From: an uncultured Crocinitomix sp.
GTDB lineage: Bacteria > Bacteroidota > Bacteroidia > Flavobacteriales_D > Crocinitomicaceae
Assembly (NCBI GenBank): GCA_937136425.1
Contig: CAKZON010000052.1
Location: forward strand, 1-37,968
Reading direction: 5' to 3'
DNA: 37,968 bases
Of the stretch, positions 34,773-37,968 are shown piece after piece. Every line of letters starts with the position of its first letter. Positions within the stretch are counted from its first letter, which is position 1. The translations under genes were made by a program, and so were the position numbers. A model generated the notes under the pieces. The model ran no database searches, was not told where the DNA came from, and saw only the letters and a program-made list of their open reading frames with translations.

Positions 34773-37042
34773 TTCGAATAGGTTGAGATGTAATGTTTTA
34801 TTTTTTGAATAAAACCTTTTGGTGCAGTTGAATAGTGCAATTGCGAGCCATTAAAATTGCCCGAGTAATTGGTTGACTTATGCGCCCCGTTCAGAATTAT
34901 TTGCATATTATCAAATCCAAATTCTTCTTGAATTACGTCTACATTAGGAATGTACTGCGCCTTGGAAACATTAGTGCGAATAGTGTAAAGACATAAATCA
35001 GCATATTGCAACATGCAAAGAGCATCAATAGAAATAACTGCACCTGGTGTGTCTAAAATGACATAGTCAAACAAAGATTTAATTTTAGCCATAGTTTCTG
35101 CCATTTGCTTGTGGGCCAAAATTAAGGTTGGGTTTTCCGTTTTGTTTGAAATCCCAATTTTGGTAACGCCATTTAACAAAGGACTAATAGCAGATAATTG
35201 ATTGTTCTTTACCAAATCTTCTAACAAATAATCATATACACTGTTAAAACTTGGGTTAAAAAAATTAATGTCAATTAAAGCAACAGAAAAGCCCATTTGA
35301 GTATAAGTTTCTGCCAGGTTTTTTGCAATAAATGTTTTGCCTTCTGCTCTTGTGGAGGAAGTAACTACAATAGTTTGTTTGTCTCCTGAATGTTGCAAAC
35401 TTAAAGCTGTGGCTAAAGTGACAAATTCATGTGTTTTTATTTGTCCTTTTTTAGCTTTAGTCAATACTCCAATTACAGGAGTAGAGGTTAGTTTTTCAAT
35501 GTCTGATTTGTTTAAAATTTTTCCGCGAATCATTTTCCCACCGAATACAATAAGAATTCCAGCTAAAAGTCCTAGAAAACCGCATACAAACGTAATTAAG
35601 ACTTTATTCGGAGAAACAGGATCTGCAGAAGCTGTTGCAGGTTGTATAACTCTATGAAATGACATTAGGGCTGACGAAGCTATTTGGGCTTCTAATTTTT
35701 TTTGTGCCAAAAAAGTATATACCGACTCGTTAATTTGAAATTCTCGCTCCAAAACACGCATCTCTTTTTCGCGGGTAGGAATATCATCAAATTGCGAACG
35801 CATTGCATTTAAACTAGACTCAATTTCTGCGCGTTTTGTCTGAATGTTTATTTTGTTTTGATGTATAGCTTCTTTAATGTAAGCTTCTATATCGTTGATT
35901 TTTTCCTGAACATTAATTACTCTCGCATCATTCAGCGTATACTTCATTAATAAATCTCTTTTTTGATCTGTATAAAGCTTTAATTTTTTAACTAACTCTG
36001 TCAATACCAAATCTCCAAATCCAAAATTGATGGCAGTTTCTTCGTAGTATTTACCTTCAGTCATATAGGTATCCAATTCTATAATTGATTCCTCTTCCAT
36101 TTCAAGGTTAATCAATTGCAATTGCAGCTTAGACATTTCTCTGAGTCCTGTTTCTGTTTCTTGTAATGTGTTGACTACTTTATTGTCAATTTTGTATTGC
36201 TCTAAACTGTTTTCAGAATTGGATAAGACAGATCTTAAATCAACCATTCGTTCATCAATAAATGAAAGTGTTTTTGTAGCAGCAATTGATTTTGTATAGA
36301 TATAATCCTCTACATAAACCTCACAAAGTTTATTGGCAAAATCAGCAGAAAATTGTGCGTTTTCTGATTTTACAACAACCCTTAAAACAGGAATTTCTTT
36401 GTCTATAGCCTTAACATCTAAAAGTCCGTTTAAATAATTGATCCAAGCATCTCTCGATTTAATTTCGAACTGATAGCGTCCATCTGTGTCAATGTTTTTC
36501 TCGTTAAGCAGCAGTAAGTTTCTGTGAATTGTAATAGTTTCATTTAATAAATTGAATGCTTCTCCAAAATTAGATGCTGCTATTTGCTGTTCTTCTTGAT
36601 TTTGAATAATAAAACGATTTTCACTGACGATTAATAAGAATTTTTCATTGTAGAGTTCAGAGTTTTCTGAATCGTATTCAAATAGGAATGGATTATCATG
36701 AAATAAAACCGTTTCTTTGATCATTCCTAGCCGTGTAACCATTACATCCAATTGCATGGCATCAATAGTTTTTCCAATAAGTAATGGAGACTTTAGAATT
36801 TCAGCTTCTGTTTCAATTTTATTTTCTGATGAAAAAACATCAAAATCGTCGTATAAATTATTGCCAGACATGCCATACTTTCTATCATCCAATTTGATTT
36901 TTGCCATACTTTGAAACATAGGCACACTATACTGTATTGCTTTTTGAGCAATAAAAAGGCTGATTATTAATGTTACTGCAATTATGGGCAAGCCTTTTAA
37001 AAGCGGTATAATAATTCGTTTTATTCTTTGCATTTCTTTCAT
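34769..37042 (-). CDS. Polysaccharide co-polymerase and tyrosine autokinase (Wzc-like)
   Basis: The 757 residues have the Wzc plan. A first membrane segment (about 10-30) is followed by a long periplasmic coiled-coil region (about 230-460) and a second segment near 485-505. The cytoplasmic kinase has Walker A STRAEGKT (G568-K569-T570), Walker A' VALIDINF and Walker B YVILDTPG. The tail has a tyrosine cluster (NYSG, HYST, HYIST, TYSK) for autophosphorylation. Walker A' has DIN where DxD is usual, which could alter metal binding. It controls chain length and export together with Wza, whose stop is 6 bases upstream. Confidence 0.93.
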   Translation of the reverse strand: MKEMQRIKRIIIPLLKGLPIIAVTLIISLFIAQKAIQYSVPMFQSMAKIKLDDRKYGMSGNNLYDDFDVFSSENKIETEAEILKSPLLIGKTIDAMQLDVMVTRLGMIKETVLFHDNPFLFEYDSENSELYNEKFLLIVSENRFIIQNQEEQQIAASNFGEAFNLLNETITIHRNLLLLNEKNIDTDGRYQFEIKSRDAWINYLNGLLDVKAIDKEIPVLRVVVKSENAQFSADFANKLCEVYVEDYIYTKSIAATKTLSFIDERMVDLRSVLSNSENSLEQYKIDNKVVNTLQETETGLREMSKLQLQLINLEMEEESIIELDTYMTEGKYYEETAINFGFGDLVLTELVKKLKLYTDQKRDLLMKYTLNDARVINVQEKINDIEAYIKEAIHQNKINIQTKRAEIESSLNAMRSQFDDIPTREKEMRVLEREFQINESVYTFLAQKKLEAQIASSALMSFHRVIQPATASADPVSPNKVLITFVCGFLGLLAGILIVFGGKMIRGKILNKSDIEKLTSTPVIGVLTKAKKGQIKTHEFVTLATALSLQHSGDKQTIVVTSSTRAEGKTFIAKNLAETYTQMGFSVALIDINFFNPSFNSVYDYLLEDLVKNNQLSAISPLLNGVTKIGISNKTENPTLILAHKQMAETMAKIKSLFDYVILDTPGAVISIDALCMLQYADLCLYTIRTNVSKAQYIPNVDVIQEEFGFDNMQIILNGAHKSTNYSGNFNGSQLHYSTAPKGFIQKIKHYISTYSK

Positions 37043-37048
37043 AGCAAC

Positions 37049-37771
37049 TTATTTAGAAAGGACAGAGATTAGAACTCCGATAGAAGTTAATAAGGACGCA
37101 AATGGAATAAGTACTGGAGCTTTCATATCCAGTTTTTTACCTTTTTTTGACGGAACGTAAATAATGTCACGCGACTGTAAGTAAATGTTTTTGTTGTGGA
37201 AGTCGTTTAAGGAAGTCAAATCCACTTCATAAGAAACTTCATTTCTAATGATTTGAATTTTTTTTGCGTCTGCATAAAAATTTAAGCCTTGTGCTTTACC
37301 AATGTAAGCCACAAGTGTATTTAGTTCTTTTTCGAGTAAATAGTTTCCTGGCGCATTTATTTCGCCTAAAATGGTGACTTCTCGATTTAAAACGCGCAAT
37401 TCAACGATTGGCGTTTTAACATACTCGGCTAGTTTTTCAGCAATTAAAGTTTCTGCCTCATTTAATGTTAAACCAGCAATTTTTAGTGGACCACTATAAG
37501 GAATGGCGGCCGTAGAATCGGGCTCTATTAAAATCCATTTTCCAAATGACTCGTTAGTATTGTAAATGCTGTAAACAGATCCAATGCTTAAATCATCATG
37601 GTTCCAAATACTCAATGAAAGTTTGTCATCTGGAGCTAAAACATGTTCATAATTTTGGCTAAGCATTTCAAAAGAAGTGCTGTCTTTGTCGTTTATATTG
37701 TTTGGTTGAAAAATATTGATGCTCTTACAAGAGGTGATCAATAGAAGCAAACATAGGGTAGTGTAGTGCAT
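37049..37771 (-). CDS. Polysaccharide export lipoprotein (Wza-like)
   Basis: The protein has 240 residues. The signal peptide ends in a lipobox, LITSC, with Cys15 as the lipid anchor. The poly-export domain (LAPDDKLSLSIWNHDDL, then VKTPIVELRVLNREVTILGEI) and one SLBB-type domain (APGNYLLEKELNTLVAYI) follow. A C-terminal hydrophobic segment (LIPFASLLTSIGVLISVL) may span the outer membrane. It forms the outer-membrane channel with Wzc. The response regulator gene ends 24 bases upstream. Confidence 0.92.
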   Translation of the reverse strand: MHYTTLCLLLLITSCKSINIFQPNNINDKDSTSFEMLSQNYEHVLAPDDKLSLSIWNHDDLSIGSVYSIYNTNESFGKWILIEPDSTAAIPYSGPLKIAGLTLNEAETLIAEKLAEYVKTPIVELRVLNREVTILGEINAPGNYLLEKELNTLVAYIGKAQGLNFYADAKKIQIIRNEVSYEVDLTSLNDFHNKNIYLQSRDIIYVPSKKGKKLDMKAPVLIPFASLLTSIGVLISVLSK

Positions 37772-37795
37772 AAAATTTGTGCTATGGGTTAATGT

Positions 37796-37968
37796 TTAAA
37801 AAAAGAAAGAGAATAGTTTTCTTTTCATTTTGCCTTGAACTTTTGCGCGTACTTTTGAAATTTGCGCACAATCTTGTATTATCTCATTGAGCTTTTTTTC
37901 GTTGTCATCAATATCTTTTAGCAGATAATCTGTTGCGCCAAAGCGTAAGGATGAAATGGCAACCTTCA
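37796..37968 (-). CDS. Response regulator, C-terminal part (5' end outside window)
   Basis: The last 173 bases encode the end of a receiver domain: VAISSLRFGATDYLLKDIDD, with the conserved Lys of the LLKD motif, then a helix NEIIQDCAQI and a basic tail ending in FSFFF and a stop. No output domain follows. It resembles the membrane-anchored receiver at the other end of the cluster. The gene continues beyond the window. Confidence 0.8.
   Translation of the reverse strand, partial: KVAISSLRFGATDYLLKDIDDNEKKLNEIIQDCAQISKVRAKVQGKMKRKLFSFFF

Noticed and set aside
1..37968. tRNA, rRNA, CRISPR arrays, transposases and integrases
   Set aside because: I looked for cloverleaf-like, repeat-spacer and recombinase patterns and found none I could support.

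Overview
The window comes from an AT-rich bacterial chromosome, most likely a marine or aquatic member of the Bacteroidota (Flavobacteriia-like). The call rests on protein families typical of that phylum: a TIGR03643/DUF2805 protein, a Lacal_2735-type small protein, CIA30 and DUF6438 proteins. The Wza/Wzc/DUF1972 exopolysaccharide genes and a TTG/TAnnTTTG-like promoter agree. No rRNA, tRNA, CRISPR array or transposase was seen.

Region 1 (1-16.5 kb, + strand) looks like a defence island. It opens with the tail of a membrane protein and a full-length paralogue of it. Two overlapping genes follow, each with a PD-(D/E)XK-type nuclease core; the second also carries a zinc ribbon. Next is a complete type I restriction-modification locus (hsdM, hsdS, hsdR) with a GmrSD-like DUF262/DUF1524 gene placed between hsdS and hsdR. 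A YgjP-type metalloprotease gene overlaps the end of hsdR. The island ends with a one-TM protein and a 500-residue protein carrying a PIN-like nuclease domain. The 346-base gap before hsdR can fold into four successive hairpins.

Region 2 (16.5-23 kb) is mixed. On the minus strand two overlapping micro-genes (61 and 30 aa) encode small membrane proteins and are followed by a terminator-like hairpin. Next come CIA30 (+) and, on the minus strand, a flavin reductase, TIGR03643, Lacal_2735 and a short-chain dehydrogenase, a set I associate with photolyase/cryptochrome loci, although no photolyase is present here. A papain-family protease with three C-terminal repeats follows, with a chagasin-type inhibitor gene directly downstream of it, and then a DUF6438 protein. 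Between the two groups lies a scar: the 3' end of a DUF6438 gene joined to a piece of CIA30. This is exactly the junction expected from an ancient tandem duplication of the 17.67-22.14 kb segment, followed by loss of complementary halves.

Region 3 (23-38 kb, minus strand) is a Wzx/Wzy-type exopolysaccharide cluster. In transcription order it holds a response regulator (cut by the window end), Wza, Wzc, flippase, glycosyltransferase, polymerase, a large three-domain phosphotransferase/nucleotidyltransferase/P-loop kinase fusion, two glycosyltransferases, a DUF1972 glycosyltransferase, a WecA-like initiating transferase, and a response regulator with a C-terminal membrane anchor. Genes mostly overlap or nearly touch. 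The two long gaps in this region each carry a sigma-54-like -24/-12 element, with a pair of TCCC-N5-GGGA-type sites 19 bp apart at nearly the same distance upstream. This points to co-regulation by one enhancer-binding protein.
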